64,000 bases of DNA from Bradyrhizobiaceae bacterium (GTDB lineage: Bacteria > Pseudomonadota > Alphaproteobacteria > Rhizobiales > Xanthobacteraceae): NCBI GenBank assembly GCA_020544565.1, contig CP078014.1, positions 936,574 through 1,000,573 of the forward strand, read 5' to 3'. Below, piece after piece: positions 45,499 through 55,431 of the stretch (its first letter is position 1; each line of letters starts with the position of its first letter). The notes under the pieces are model-generated. The model saw only the letters and a list, made by a program, of their open reading frames with translations, did not search any database and was not told the origin of the DNA. The translations under genes were made by a program, and so were the position numbers.

Positions 45499-45774
45499 CC
45501 GAAACCCAAATCCGGCGATGCCGGCGAAATAACGTGACAGGCGGCCGTTTGAACGCCTTTGGCCGGTTTTCCGGCCGGTTTATAGGCAACCTCGGGCCGG
45601 GAGGGAAGCCTGAACGCTTCCTCGTCCCCGACCCGATCATTGATGAAGTTGCTCAAGAATCCCGTGGAAGGCCAGGAAATCGTTGATTAACCAGCTTTGA
45701 CGAAGGTGTCGGCGAGCCATGGATGCCGGCCCTGTGTCAGATCAGCTCGGGACCGGCGGGCCGTTTCCGGCGTG

Positions 45775-46542
45775 TCAGCAGGACGTGCTGCCGCAGCGGG
45801 CCTCGGCGATTTTCCGGGTGAGTCCCTCCAGTCCCACGGCTCCGACGACGACGTCCTTGCCGATCACATAGCTCGGCGTGCCGTTGAGGCCCATGTCCTC
45901 GGCCAGCTTGAAATTCTCTTTCAGGGTGGCGTTGACCTCGGGGCTGGCGAGGTCCTTTTCGAGCCGCGCCATGTCGAGGCCGGCCTCCTTGGCAGCGGCC
46001 ATGGCCTTGGCCTTGTCGGCCTGGCCGCGGGCGTTGAGGAGCCGCTGGTGGAAGTCGAGATACTTCTTGCCGGTGGGGTCCTGGATGCGCACCGCAACGG
46101 CGACCTGGGCAGCCTCCACCGAGCCCTGTCCGAGCACTGGGAATTCCTTCAGCACCACGCGCAGCTTGGGATCGGACTTGAGCAGGCTCAGCATGTCGTG
46201 CATGGCGCGTTTGCAGTAGCCGCAATTGTAATCGAAGAACTCGACGAAGGTGACGTCGCCCGTGGGATTGCCGAGGACGACGCCGCGCGGCGAGTTGAAG
46301 ATGGTGTCGGCGTTCCTCTGCACCGCGGAGCGGTGCTTCTCCGCTTCCGCCACGGACTGGCGCTTGGCCAGTTCCGCCGACATTTCCTCAAGGATTTCGG
46401 GATTGGCGACCAGATAATCCTTGATGATCTTCTCGATCTCGCCGCGCTGAGCGCCGGAGAAGCTCTGCTGCGCGTGGGACGCGGCGGGCAGGCCGAGCGC
46501 GAGCGCGACGGCGTAGGGGGCGAGGGAGCGGAGCGAGGGCAT
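45775..46542 (-). CDS. DsbA-family thiol oxidoreductase
   Basis: A 255-aa periplasmic thioredoxin-fold protein (Com1-like). Signal peptide MPSLRSLAPYAVALALGLPAASHA, then a helical region, then the catalytic Cys107-Gly-Tyr-Cys110 (FFDYNCGYCKRAMHDM) and a cis-proline in GLNGTPSYVIG. Two further cysteines end the protein (CGSTSC). GGAAGGAATT precedes the start. It follows the M48 protease by 33 bp, suggesting one envelope-quality operon. Confidence 0.9.
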   Translation of the reverse strand: MPSLRSLAPYAVALALGLPAASHAQQSFSGAQRGEIEKIIKDYLVANPEILEEMSAELAKRQSVAEAEKHRSAVQRNADTIFNSPRGVVLGNPTGDVTFVEFFDYNCGYCKRAMHDMLSLLKSDPKLRVVLKEFPVLGQGSVEAAQVAVAVRIQDPTGKKYLDFHQRLLNARGQADKAKAMAAAKEAGLDMARLEKDLASPEVNATLKENFKLAEDMGLNGTPSYVIGKDVVVGAVGLEGLTRKIAEARCGSTSC

Positions 46543-46575
46543 GAGAATTCCTTCCGGATTGTCCGACGCGGAGCG

Positions 46576-48024
46576 TCAGTTCTTGATCGGTTTGGTGTTG
46601 ACGATGTCGTCGGCCTTCACCCATCCGGGCGTGCCGACGGCGAAACGTGTCTTGGCCCGCGACGCGAGATCGCGCGCGGTCTTCTGGTCGCCGCGCAGAT
46701 AGGCCGCCTGGGCGGATGCGAGATCGGCTTCCGCATAATTGCCCTTGCGGCCATAGGCCATGGCGAGCTGGGTGTAGCCCAGCGCCGCTTCCGGCTCGCG
46801 CGTCAGCGCCGAGCGCAGGATCGTGATGGCTTCCTCGGCGTAGGCCTTGTTCTCCGATGCCACCAGCGCCTGGCCAAGCATCATCTGAATGAGCGGCGCA
46901 TTGCCGGAGAGCTGCACCGCCTTGCGCAGCGGCGCGATGGCTTCGACCGGTTTCGCACCCTCGAGCAGGGCCTGACCCTTCAATTCCTGGAAATAGGGGT
47001 TGTTGGGCTGGGCGTGGATCAGCGCGTCGATCTGGGCGAGCGCGCTGCGCAGATCGCCATGGCGATAGGTTGCGATGGCGCGGGCATAGCGCGCGGGCAG
47101 GCTGCCATCGGAGGACGGGTAGCGGCGGTAGACCGTATCGGCGCGCTCCATGAAGCCGGAGACCTTGGCGCGCATCAGGTCATGGCGCATCTGCAGGGCC
47201 GGATCGTCCTTCTTGTCCCAGTACGGGCTTGATCGGGCGAGTTCCTCCAGCGCGCGGACGCGCTCTCGCGGCATCGGGTGGGACTGGTTGTAGGGATCGG
47301 CGCCCTGCGCGGCGAACAGCGACTGCTCGGAGAAGCGCTTGAAGGTTTCATACATGCCCTTGGCCGACTGGCCGGTGGCGGTGAGGAACTTGACGGCGGC
47401 CTTGTCGGCGTTTTCTTCCTGCTGGCGCTGGTAGGACAGCATGGTGCGCATGATCGCCGATTGCGGCGCGGCGACAGCCGCTGCGCCGACGTTTCCTCCG
47501 CCGCCTGCGCCCGCGCGTGCGCCGGCCACCGCCGCGCCGAGGCCGAGCAGCATGGCGATGATCATCTGGGTCTGCGCCTGCGCGATCTGCTGGCGCAGTT
47601 TCGACAGGTGCCCGCCCGCCAGATGCCCGGTCTCATGGGCCAGCACGCCGATGATCTGGTTCGGCGTCTCCGACTCGCGCAACGCGCCGTAGTTCACGAA
47701 GATGCGGCGGCCGTCGGCGACAAAGGCGTTGAAGTTGGGATCGTTGATGATCACCACCTGAATGTTCTGCTTGTCGAGACCGGCGGCGCGCAGGATCGGG
47801 CGGGTGTAGTCGCGCAGAAGCTGTTCGGTTTCCGCGTCGCGCAGCACCGGAGGGCCGCCGCTTTTCTGGGCATGGGCCGGCAGCGAAGCCGCCACCAGCG
47901 CGCCCGCGGTCGCGAGCGCGGTCGCCCGTCGCGCCAGCGACAGCCCGAATCGGGGCCGCGCGGTCGGGCGCGCTGGCGCAACGCCCGGCGATGTGGCGGT
48001 CAGAGGCGAAAATCGGTGCGTCAT
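46576..48024 (-). CDS. M48-family periplasmic metalloprotease with TPR repeats (BepA-like)
   Basis: A 482-aa protease. A basic N-terminus and hydrophobic segment (about 30-52, ending SLPAHAQ) act as signal; zinc motif HETGH at 130-134; second metal/Glu region near NADKAAVKFLTATGQ. TPR-like repeats fill about 300-460 (YARAIATYRHGDLRSALAQIDALIHAQPNNPYF). BepA homologues assemble or degrade outer-membrane proteins. Start 48024 was chosen over 48105, which adds an unrelated stretch. Confidence 0.87.
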   Translation of the reverse strand: MTHRFSPLTATSPGVAPARPTARPRFGLSLARRATALATAGALVAASLPAHAQKSGGPPVLRDAETEQLLRDYTRPILRAAGLDKQNIQVVIINDPNFNAFVADGRRIFVNYGALRESETPNQIIGVLAHETGHLAGGHLSKLRQQIAQAQTQMIIAMLLGLGAAVAGARAGAGGGGNVGAAAVAAPQSAIMRTMLSYQRQQEENADKAAVKFLTATGQSAKGMYETFKRFSEQSLFAAQGADPYNQSHPMPRERVRALEELARSSPYWDKKDDPALQMRHDLMRAKVSGFMERADTVYRRYPSSDGSLPARYARAIATYRHGDLRSALAQIDALIHAQPNNPYFQELKGQALLEGAKPVEAIAPLRKAVQLSGNAPLIQMMLGQALVASENKAYAEEAITILRSALTREPEAALGYTQLAMAYGRKGNYAEADLASAQAAYLRGDQKTARDLASRAKTRFAVGTPGWVKADDIVNTKPIKN

Positions 48025-48170
48025 GGCGTGGCTGGCCGCATCATCCGGATGACAGGTTGGTAATGGAGCAACGCTCCGCAGGGTGCTAAAATCACATTCT
48101 AACAACCCGTCGAATGCGGCGGCACGGCGGCATTCGGCCCGGTCGCCCTCGTGAAAGAATAGCAGGTTTC

Positions 48171-49367
48171 ATGCTCGACAGCGCACTCCGAGACAAGACG
48201 AACGCCATTTTGCGCCCGTCCACGCGCGGCAACGTGCCGCCGTTCATGGTGATGGACGTGATGGCGGCGGCGGCCCGCATCGAGGCCGAGGGCGGCCGTG
48301 TGATCCATATGGAAGTGGGGCAACCGGCCGCGCCGGCACCGCGGACGGCGATCGCCGCGGCCCATGCCGCGCTGGAAACCGGCCAGATCGACTATACCGC
48401 TGCCGTGGGCATTCCCTCGCTGCGGCGGCGGATCGCCCGCCATTATCGCGAAGCCTACGATCAGGACCTCGATCCGGCGCGAATCGTGGTGACCACCGGC
48501 TCGTCGGGGGCGTTCGTGCTGGCGTTTCTCGCGGCGTTCGAGGCCGGCGACCGCGTCGCGATCACGTCGCCCGGCTATCCGCCCTATCGCCATATTCTTC
48601 GCGCGCTCGGCTGCGAGCCGGTCCTGATCGAGACCAGCGCCGAAACCCGCCATGCCTTGACCGGTGAGATGCTGCTGGCGGCCCACCGCAAGACGCCGCT
48701 GAAGGGCGTGCTGGTGGCGAGCCCGGCCAATCCCACCGGCACCATGATGACGCGCGAGGCGATGGCCGATCTGATCGCTGCCGCTGAGAGCGCCGGAATC
48801 CGTTTCATCTCCGACGAAATCTATCACGGCCTCGACTACGCCTTTCCGGCGGTGACGGCGGCCGCGCTGTCGCAGGATGCGCTGATCATCAACTCGTTCT
48901 CGAAATATTTCTGCATGACCGGCTGGCGGGTGGGCTGGATGGTGGTGCCGCCGTCGCTGGCGCGTTCGGTGGAAACCCTGCAGCAGAACCTGTCCATTTC
49001 GGTTCCGACGCTGTCGCAGATCGCGGCCGAAGCCGCTTTCGAGGGGCGGGCGGAAATGGACGTGATCAAGCACGGCTACGAGGCGAACCGGCGCATCCTG
49101 ATCGAGGGGCTGCCGAAGGTGGGCCTGACCGAATTCCTGCCGGCGGACGGGGCGTTCTATCTCTACGCCGACGTGTCGAAATTCGCCGCCGACAGCTACG
49201 AGTTCGCCAAGACCATGCTGCAGCAGGCGCATATCGCGGCGACGCCGGGGATCGACTTCGATCCATTCCATGGCAAATCGTTCGTGCGGTTTTCCTATTC
49301 GCGCTCGACGGAGGAGATCGTCGAAGCGGTGGACCGCATCACGCGCTGGCTCAAGGGCGGCGTTTAA
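48171..49367 (+). CDS. Fold-type I PLP aminotransferase
   Basis: A 398-aa class I/II aminotransferase. PLP lysine is in NSFSKYFCMTGWRVGWMV; the substrate/PLP motifs VASPANPTGTMM and IRFISDEIYHGLDY are present. ATG 48171 begins the family N-terminus; the reading from 48114 is a leader extension. It is divergent from the M48 gene with a 146-bp shared promoter region. Amino-acid specificity (aspartate or aromatic) is not clear. Confidence 0.9.
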   Translation: MLDSALRDKTNAILRPSTRGNVPPFMVMDVMAAAARIEAEGGRVIHMEVGQPAAPAPRTAIAAAHAALETGQIDYTAAVGIPSLRRRIARHYREAYDQDLDPARIVVTTGSSGAFVLAFLAAFEAGDRVAITSPGYPPYRHILRALGCEPVLIETSAETRHALTGEMLLAAHRKTPLKGVLVASPANPTGTMMTREAMADLIAAAESAGIRFISDEIYHGLDYAFPAVTAAALSQDALIINSFSKYFCMTGWRVGWMVVPPSLARSVETLQQNLSISVPTLSQIAAEAAFEGRAEMDVIKHGYEANRRILIEGLPKVGLTEFLPADGAFYLYADVSKFAADSYEFAKTMLQQAHIAATPGIDFDPFHGKSFVRFSYSRSTEEIVEAVDRITRWLKGGV

Positions 49368-49393
49368 CCCCTTTTCCTGGCAAGCTCACACCG

Positions 49394-49918
49394 CTAACGA
49401 CGGGCCCTGCGCCTTTCGCTCGGAAGAGTCATCAAAATCGCGAAATAGAAGAATGGCCCCGCGCAGAAGAATGAGATGTAGCCAAACACGCGCCCGTCCA
49501 GCACCTGCCTTTTGAGCGTGGTAGCCATTGCGTATTCCGTTGGTGCAAACAAAAAAATACAAGAGCCGCCAACGAAGCCGATGATGCAGACAATTAATGC
49601 CCAATGTTCTTTTGGACTTCTCAGGATGGATACAATTTCACGAGGAAGAATCACCGCCAGAGCGGCCATCGAGATCATATAGAAATAGGAAAGTGGAACA
49701 AAAAGGCAGTCGAACATTGCCCGCGCTTCCACATTGTCAGGCGATATTGGAAACGCGGCGTGAAAAGACTTCGCGAAGAAGCCCGTCCCTCCACACTGCA
49801 AAGCGGGCTGAACCAGTGCATACGCGAAAATAGCCAATGCACTTAAGGTGATCTGAATTACAACCGCCGCAGCCGCTATTCTCGGGAGAGTATCTATTCT
49901 GGAAAGAATATTGAACAT
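49394..49918 (-). CDS. Hypothetical membrane protein, four helices
   Basis: A 174-aa protein with four predicted helices (IAAAAVVIQITLSALAIFAYALV, LSYFYMISMAALAVILP, WALIVCIIGFVGGSCIFLF, VFGYISFFCAGPFFYFAIL) and a basic tail (SERRRARR). Three cysteines occur in the loops. No family was recognised. Its base composition is visibly less GC-rich than its neighbours, so it may be acquired. Confidence 0.65.
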   Translation of the reverse strand: MFNILSRIDTLPRIAAAAVVIQITLSALAIFAYALVQPALQCGGTGFFAKSFHAAFPISPDNVEARAMFDCLFVPLSYFYMISMAALAVILPREIVSILRSPKEHWALIVCIIGFVGGSCIFLFAPTEYAMATTLKRQVLDGRVFGYISFFCAGPFFYFAILMTLPSERRRARR

Positions 49919-50067
49919 GATCGCTATTTACGATGCATCGGTCGTCAAGGGCATCCCCTCAACCCCGTCGTCGGCAACTGTCTTGAGTACAGGCTAATTT
50001 GCGCTGAATGAAAATGTGACAGCTCGAGTCGTTCGGTGCGAGCGGTGGCTGGACGGAATTAACCACG

Positions 50068-50193
50068 CGTCATGCCCCGGCTTTATGCCGGGCATCCACG
50101 TCTTGAGCTTTCAATGAAGGAAGACGTGGAGGACCGGGGCCATAGGCGAGCGGAAGCGTGCCGTTCTTCGAACGGCTATGCCCGGCCATGACG
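50068..50193. repeat. 126-bp palindromic intergenic element
   Basis: Ends CGTCATGCCCCGG and CCCGGCCATGACG are near-perfect inverted repeats; internal CCACGTCTT / AAGACGTGG arms are also complementary. It resembles a repeat I recall as common in Bradyrhizobium-type genomes. It lies in the gap between the membrane protein and rne; the rest of 49919-50271 shows nothing else. Confidence 0.6.
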
Positions 50194-50271
50194 GACGATA
50201 CTGTTTCCATCAAATATAAAGAGCGGCGGACTCGCTTCCTTCCGCGCAGTCCTGTCGCGAGCCCGCCAAAC

Positions 50272-50307
50272 AAAAACCCCGCCCGCGGTGCCGCGGACGG
50301 GGTTTTT
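50272..50307 (-). terminator. Bidirectional-looking terminator downstream of rne
   Basis: CCCCGCCCGCGG and CCGCGGACGGGG (50277-50302, one mismatched pair) form a long GC stem with A5 before it and T5 after it (50303-50307). It is 18 bp after the rne stop on the minus strand. Confidence 0.85.
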
Positions 50308-50325
50308 CATGATGTGATTTGTGGC

Positions 50326-53300
50326 TTATTCGCTGCGGCGCGACCACCAGCCGGCGCGGCGGGGCGCCGATGTTTCGTGGTTCGCCTCCGGCTCGGCGTC
50401 GGGGGTGGGTTCCGGCGCAGGGGTCGGCGTAGCCTCGGGCGCGGGCTGCGATGATCCCGACAGCGCGTCGCCGAAGAAGAAGCTGACCTTTTCCCGGACG
50501 GTGGAGCGCTTGCGCGGAACCGGCGCGCTGTCGGCTTCCGGTTCCGCAGGCTCGGCCGCCGACTGAGCAACCGGCTCGGGGGCCGGAGCGGCCGGCGCGT
50601 CGGAGTGCGGCTCCTGTTCTGGCTCCGCTTCCGGTTGCGCTTCGACCGGCAGGCCGGACAGATCGGCGACCGCCTCAAAGACTTCGGAAACCGGGAGCGG
50701 ACCGAGATCGTCCGCGATGGTTGCCGCGATACCATCTGCCGGACGGTCGTGGTCCGGCGTATCGGTTTCGCCATTGCCGCGACGGCGGCGGCCGCCGCGA
50801 CGGCCCCGGCGGCGCGGACGGCGCTCGCCGTTCGCATCCTGCTCGGCGCGAACCTCGCCGGCCGGTTCGTCGCTCTCGTCTTCGCCGTCGTCGGCCTCGG
50901 TCTCGGCGGATGCCTCGTCCTGCTGCGGCACGAGGCCCGCAGCTTCGCCCTGGTCCGCGGCCGGCGCGCCCTCGCGCGGCTCTGCGCCGCGTCCCCGGCG
51001 ACGCCTGCGGCGCTTGCGGCGCGGGCCGTCCGAATCCTCAGTGGTCGCCTCGTCGGCAGACACGCCGTCCTCGGTTCCGCTTTCCGTTTCGTCGTCGCCT
51101 TCGAATTCGGCTTCGGCCGCGAACGTCTCGTCCTCGGAGAAATCGGGAGCTTCATCGACAGTGGCGGGGGCTGCCGAGACCTGCTCGGCGAGGATCGCCT
51201 TGGCCGCTTCCAGCGTGTGGACCGCGTCGCCGCGGTCGATCACGAACGACTGCTGGCCGCTGATGGTCTGGTCGGCGATGATGGAGAGCGTGACCTTGAA
51301 GCTGTCTTCCATGTCGCGCAGATGGCCGCGCTTGTGGTTGAGCACGTAGAGCGCCACCTCGGTGCGGGTGCGCACGATGAGATTGTGGGTGGGACCCTTC
51401 ATCAGGATCTCTTCGAGGCCGCGCAGCAATTGCAGCGCCACCGACGACACCGAGCGGACATGGCCACTGCCGCCGCAATGCGGACAGGGCTCGGTGGAGC
51501 TTTCCAGCACGCTGGCGCGGATGCGCTGGCGCGACATCTCCAAAAGGCCGAAATGCGAGATGCGGCCGACCTGGATGCGGGCGCGATCCTGCCGCAGGCA
51601 GTCGCTGAGCTTGCGCTCCACCGCGCGGTCGTTGCGCTTCTCGTCCATGTCGATGAAGTCGATGACGATCAGGCCGGCGAGATCGCGCAGGCGCAACTGC
51701 CGGGCGACTTCCTCGGCGGCTTCGAGATTGGTCTTGAGCGCGGTGTCCTCGATGTGATGCTCGCGGGTCGAACGCCCGGAGTTGACGTCGATGGAGACCA
51801 GCGCCTCGGTCTGGTTGATGACGATGTAGCCGCCGGATTTCAGCGTCACCGTCGGCGAGAACATGGCGTCGAGCTGGCTCTCCACGCCCATGCGCGAGAA
51901 CAGCGGCTGCGCGTCGCGATAGGGCTTCACGGCCCGCACGTTGGAGGGCATCAGCATCTTCATGAAATCGCGCGCTTCGGTGTAGCCGCCTTCGCCGGCC
52001 ACCAGCACCTCGTCGATTTCCTTGTTGTAGAGGTCGCGCAGCGAACGCTTGATCAGCGAACCTTCCTCGTAGACGAGGGTGGGGGCCTGCGACTTCAAAG
52101 TGGTGTCGCGGACGGTCTCCCACATCCGGATCAGGTATTCGAAATCGCGCTTGATCTCGGGCTTGGTGCGGGAGGCGCCCGCCGTGCGCAGGATGATGCC
52201 CATGCCCTCCGGCACGTCGAGATCCTGCACCACGTCCTTGAGGCGGTTGCGGTCCTGCGCCGAGGTGATCTTGCGGCTGATGCCGCCGCCGCGCGCGGTG
52301 TTCGGCATCAGCACGGCATAGCGGCCGGCGAGCGACAGATAGGTGGTGAGGGCCGCGCCCTTGTTGCCGCGCTCCTCCTTGACGACCTGCACCAGCATCA
52401 CCTGCCGGCGCTTGATGACTTCCTGGATCTTGTACTGGCGGCGCGGACGGAAGGCGCGCTCCGGCACTTCCTCCATGACGTCGTCGCCGCCGACCGACTC
52501 AACGGCGTCTTCTTCTTCCTCGTCGTCCTCGTCTTCGTCGTCGTGGGTGTCGTTGCCATTGGCGTCATCACCGTTGGCGTCATCGTCATGGGTATCTTCG
52601 CCGTGGCTCAGATCGTCATGGACCGCGTCCGCATGAACCTCGTCGTGATGATCCTCGTCGTGATCTTCCGCGCCATGCGCGGCGACCTCCGCCGGATGGC
52701 CGTCGTCGTGATGCGCGTCATTGTGGTCGCCGGCCACCGGCTCGGCGGCGGCAACGGTGACGGGCTCGTCCGCGCGCGCGGCCGGCTGGTCATCGCCCAC
52801 GGGCGGGTGGGGCTGTTCGGTGTCCTGATCGTCGGGCTGCGCCGCGACGGGTTCGTGATCATGAGGCGCGTCATGGTCGTGCCCGCCATGATCCGCCGCT
52901 TCGTGATCCTGAGCCGGATGATGGTCCGCGTCGTGCGGCTGGTCGGCCTGCGTGACGTCGATCTGGGTGGCATCGGCCTGCGCCGGCTCGCCGGGGCTCG
53001 TGGCCTCGACGATCTCGCTCTGCACCCGCTCGCCGTTGTTGCGGCGGCGCGAACTGCGGTGGCGGGAGCGGCGGCGGCTGGAGCGGTTCTCCGATTCTTC
53101 CTCGGCCTCGCGATGCGCGCGCTCCTCGGCCTCGATCAGGGCCTGACGGTCGGCGACCGGGATCTGATAATAGTCCGGATGGATTTCGCTGAAGGCGAGA
53201 AAGCCGTGCCGGTTGCCGCCATATTCGATGAAGGCGGCCTGCAGCGACGGTTCGACGCGCGTGACCTTGGCGAGATAGATATTGCCGCGAAGCTGTTTGC

Positions 53301-53403
53301 GCTGGGCGGATTCGAAATCAAACTCTTCGACACGGTTTCCGCGCACCACGACCACCCGGGTCTCCTCCGGGTGGGTGGCGTCGATCAGCATTTTGTTTGG
53401 CAT
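50326..53403 (-). CDS. rne: Ribonuclease E
   Basis: A 1025-aa endoribonuclease and degradosome scaffold. MPNKMLIDATHPEETRVVVVRG is the family start (53403); the longer reading to 53505 is unlikely. The S1 RNA-binding domain is split: residues about 35-90, then about 225 residues rich in His, Asp and Glu (95-318), then 325-365. The catalytic core follows (EALVSIDVNSGRS, VIDFIDMDEKRND) and the zinc-link CPHC. The C-terminus is a disordered acidic/basic scaffold with Arg-rich RNA-binding patches. Insertions in S1 are known in alphaproteobacterial RNase E. Confidence 0.95.
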   Translation of the reverse strand: MPNKMLIDATHPEETRVVVVRGNRVEEFDFESAQRKQLRGNIYLAKVTRVEPSLQAAFIEYGGNRHGFLAFSEIHPDYYQIPVADRQALIEAEERAHREAEEESENRSSRRRSRHRSSRRRNNGERVQSEIVEATSPGEPAQADATQIDVTQADQPHDADHHPAQDHEAADHGGHDHDAPHDHEPVAAQPDDQDTEQPHPPVGDDQPAARADEPVTVAAAEPVAGDHNDAHHDDGHPAEVAAHGAEDHDEDHHDEVHADAVHDDLSHGEDTHDDDANGDDANGNDTHDDEDEDDEEEEDAVESVGGDDVMEEVPERAFRPRRQYKIQEVIKRRQVMLVQVVKEERGNKGAALTTYLSLAGRYAVLMPNTARGGGISRKITSAQDRNRLKDVVQDLDVPEGMGIILRTAGASRTKPEIKRDFEYLIRMWETVRDTTLKSQAPTLVYEEGSLIKRSLRDLYNKEIDEVLVAGEGGYTEARDFMKMLMPSNVRAVKPYRDAQPLFSRMGVESQLDAMFSPTVTLKSGGYIVINQTEALVSIDVNSGRSTREHHIEDTALKTNLEAAEEVARQLRLRDLAGLIVIDFIDMDEKRNDRAVERKLSDCLRQDRARIQVGRISHFGLLEMSRQRIRASVLESSTEPCPHCGGSGHVRSVSSVALQLLRGLEEILMKGPTHNLIVRTRTEVALYVLNHKRGHLRDMEDSFKVTLSIIADQTISGQQSFVIDRGDAVHTLEAAKAILAEQVSAAPATVDEAPDFSEDETFAAEAEFEGDDETESGTEDGVSADEATTEDSDGPRRKRRRRRRGRGAEPREGAPAADQGEAAGLVPQQDEASAETEADDGEDESDEPAGEVRAEQDANGERRPRRRGRRGGRRRRGNGETDTPDHDRPADGIAATIADDLGPLPVSEVFEAVADLSGLPVEAQPEAEPEQEPHSDAPAAPAPEPVAQSAAEPAEPEADSAPVPRKRSTVREKVSFFFGDALSGSSQPAPEATPTPAPEPTPDAEPEANHETSAPRRAGWWSRRSE

Positions 53404-54090
53404 TTTCAAACTCTTGACGGCGGATGGCGCGCGTGGCGGCCAGCGCATAAGGCGCGGCCGGGTGACGCAACGGTCCACCTGATTCGGGGGTGAGGGGAAG
53501 GCCAAAACGCCGCCCGGGACGCCGTGCCGACAGCAGCGCCAGCGAACCGCGACGCGGAAGGCGTCGGATCGATGCTGGCGTTGTCGGGATTTCGATACTG
53601 ATCCCGGTCGGCAATTCAGTCTGGCGCATCAAGCGTCGGCCCGTCTGATTCAGTGCGGCGGTCAATCCGCCGCCGTAGGATGCTGCCGGGCCGGGGTGGC
53701 CACCGCCGACCCTGCCAACGCCGCGCTCATCGCGCGCGCCGGCCATCGGTTTTCCGCAGCCTTGCAACTGCGCAGCCGGTCGTGAAATTGCCGCTTGAAA
53801 CCACCGCTCCACTTCAGCCGCGCGCTGCACTGGCCGTTGAGGGGTCGGAAGGTACGCTGAAACCTCTATTGTGGATGTCGAGGCCCGACGCTGCACCTGG
53901 AAGCTGATAAGCGACACAACCGGAAGTTTAGTCCGTCAGCCCCTCATACATACGTCGAATGGGCCGCCCTGGCAAGGGAAGCGTCACAGCACGGCAACAC
54001 TGCGCGGCAATTCTCCGCGCCCCGGTAAGCTCTCGTTAACTGTGCGGTTTTATTGCGATATGAGGGGGCTGCGCGGAGGCATCGGATTCA
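53404..54090. other. 687-bp divergent intergenic region (rne / amiC)
   Basis: No ORF on either strand is convincing. It holds the promoter and long leader of rne, whose 5' UTR is a known autoregulation target in other bacteria, and the promoter of amiC. No specific hairpin could be assigned by eye. Confidence 0.5.
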
Positions 54091-55383
54091 GTGACGGGCC
54101 GCTTGAATCATTCTGTTTTGCTGGCAAAAGCGCTGGTCTGTGCGGGACTGCTGGCCTCGTTGCCGCCATCAGCCGCGTTCGCAGTCGAATCCGAGCTGCC
54201 GCGTCCGACGGTGGCGCAGTCTTTCCCGGTCGCTTCCGACGTGCGGGTGGCCGGCGACGACAAGCAGACCCGTTTCATCCTGGATCTGGATCGCAGCGTC
54301 GACGTGCGCGCCTTCGTGCTCGCCGACCCCTATCGCGTTGTCCTCGATATGCCGCAGGTTACGTTCAACCTGCCCAAAGGCGTCGGCAGCGCCGGGCGCG
54401 GCCTGATCAAGGCATTCCGCTACGGTCTGGTGATGCCGGGCGGATCCCGGGTGGTGTTCGACCTGACCGGGCCGGTGAAGGTCGAGAAAACCTATGTGCT
54501 CGAGGCCGCCAACGGCCAGCCGCCTCGTCTGGTGGTGGAGCTTGCCGCCGTGGAGCGCGCCGCCTTCCAGCCGTCGCCCCCGGCCGACGACAAACTCCAG
54601 CTTCGACCGTCCGTGGTCGCGGATGCTTCCGGTGGGGCGGTCGAGACCACCGGAACCGCCGCGGCGGAGAAGGCGTCCGACCTTCGCCCCGTCATCGTTC
54701 TCGATCCGGGGCACGGCGGCGTCGACAACGGCACCCAGGCCCCCAGCGGCGAGAGCGAAAAGACCATCGTGCTCGAGTTCGCCACGGCGTTGCGCGACCG
54801 GATCGAGAAAAGCGGCAAGTATCGCGTGGTCATGACCCGCGACGACGATACGTTCGTGCCGCTTGGCGGGCGGGTGAAGATCGCGCGCGCCCACGCGGCC
54901 GCGCTGTTCGTCTCGATCCATGCCGATGCTTTGCCCAAACGGGAAGGGGATGCGCGGGGAGCGACGATCTACACGCTCTCCGACAAGGCCTCCGACGTCG
55001 AAGCCGAAAAGCTGGCCGAGGCGGAAAACAAGGCCGATGCCATCGCCGGCATTGATCTAACCGAGGAGCCGGCCGAGGTCGCGGACATCCTGATCGACCT
55101 GACACAGCGCGAAACCCGAACGTTTTCAAATCGTTTTGCACGGACGCTCGCCAGCGAGATGAAGAGCGTGGCGCGTATGCACAAGCATCCCCTCAAGTCC
55201 GCCGGCTTCAAGGTTCTGAAGGCCCACGACGTTCCCTCGGTGCTGATCGAGCTCGGTTACGTGTCCAACAAGGCCGATCTCCAGCAACTGGTGTCCGAAA
55301 GCTGGCGGTCGCGGACGGTCGCGTCCGTCGCCCAGGCCGTGGATGCCTTCCTTGGCAAGCGGGTGGTGTCGGCGACCCGGTAG
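54091..55383 (+). CDS. amiC: N-acetylmuramoyl-L-alanine amidase (AmiC-like)
   Basis: A 430-aa periplasmic cell-wall amidase that cuts peptide stems during cell separation. Signal peptide MTGRLNHSVLLAKALVCAGLLASLPPSAAFA; AMIN domain about 40-150 (TRFILDLDRSVDVRAFVLADPYRVVLDMP); Amidase_3 about 205-425 with zinc ligands in DPGHGG, VLEFA and SIHAD and the catalytic Glu in LIELGYVSN. The start is GTG 54091. PBP1A follows, the same order as in related genomes. Confidence 0.93.
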   Translation: MTGRLNHSVLLAKALVCAGLLASLPPSAAFAVESELPRPTVAQSFPVASDVRVAGDDKQTRFILDLDRSVDVRAFVLADPYRVVLDMPQVTFNLPKGVGSAGRGLIKAFRYGLVMPGGSRVVFDLTGPVKVEKTYVLEAANGQPPRLVVELAAVERAAFQPSPPADDKLQLRPSVVADASGGAVETTGTAAAEKASDLRPVIVLDPGHGGVDNGTQAPSGESEKTIVLEFATALRDRIEKSGKYRVVMTRDDDTFVPLGGRVKIARAHAAALFVSIHADALPKREGDARGATIYTLSDKASDVEAEKLAEAENKADAIAGIDLTEEPAEVADILIDLTQRETRTFSNRFARTLASEMKSVARMHKHPLKSAGFKVLKAHDVPSVLIELGYVSNKADLQQLVSESWRSRTVASVAQAVDAFLGKRVVSATR

Positions 55384-55384
55384 G

Positions 55385-55431
55385 GCATGATCCCGAAAAG
55401 TGGGAACCGGTTTTCGGAAAAGATCATGCTC
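55385..55431. repeat. Palindromic repeat after amiC
   Basis: GCATGATCCCGAAAA and TTTTCGGAAAAGATCATGC form an imperfect hairpin directly after the amiC stop. It matches the element at 7501-7542 and a repeat I associate with Rhizobiales. It may serve as terminator. Confidence 0.7.

Noticed and set aside
50605..53493. Open frame of 962 codons opposite rne
   Set aside because: Composition is an artefact of antisense reading of RNase E repeats; no ribosome site or domain.
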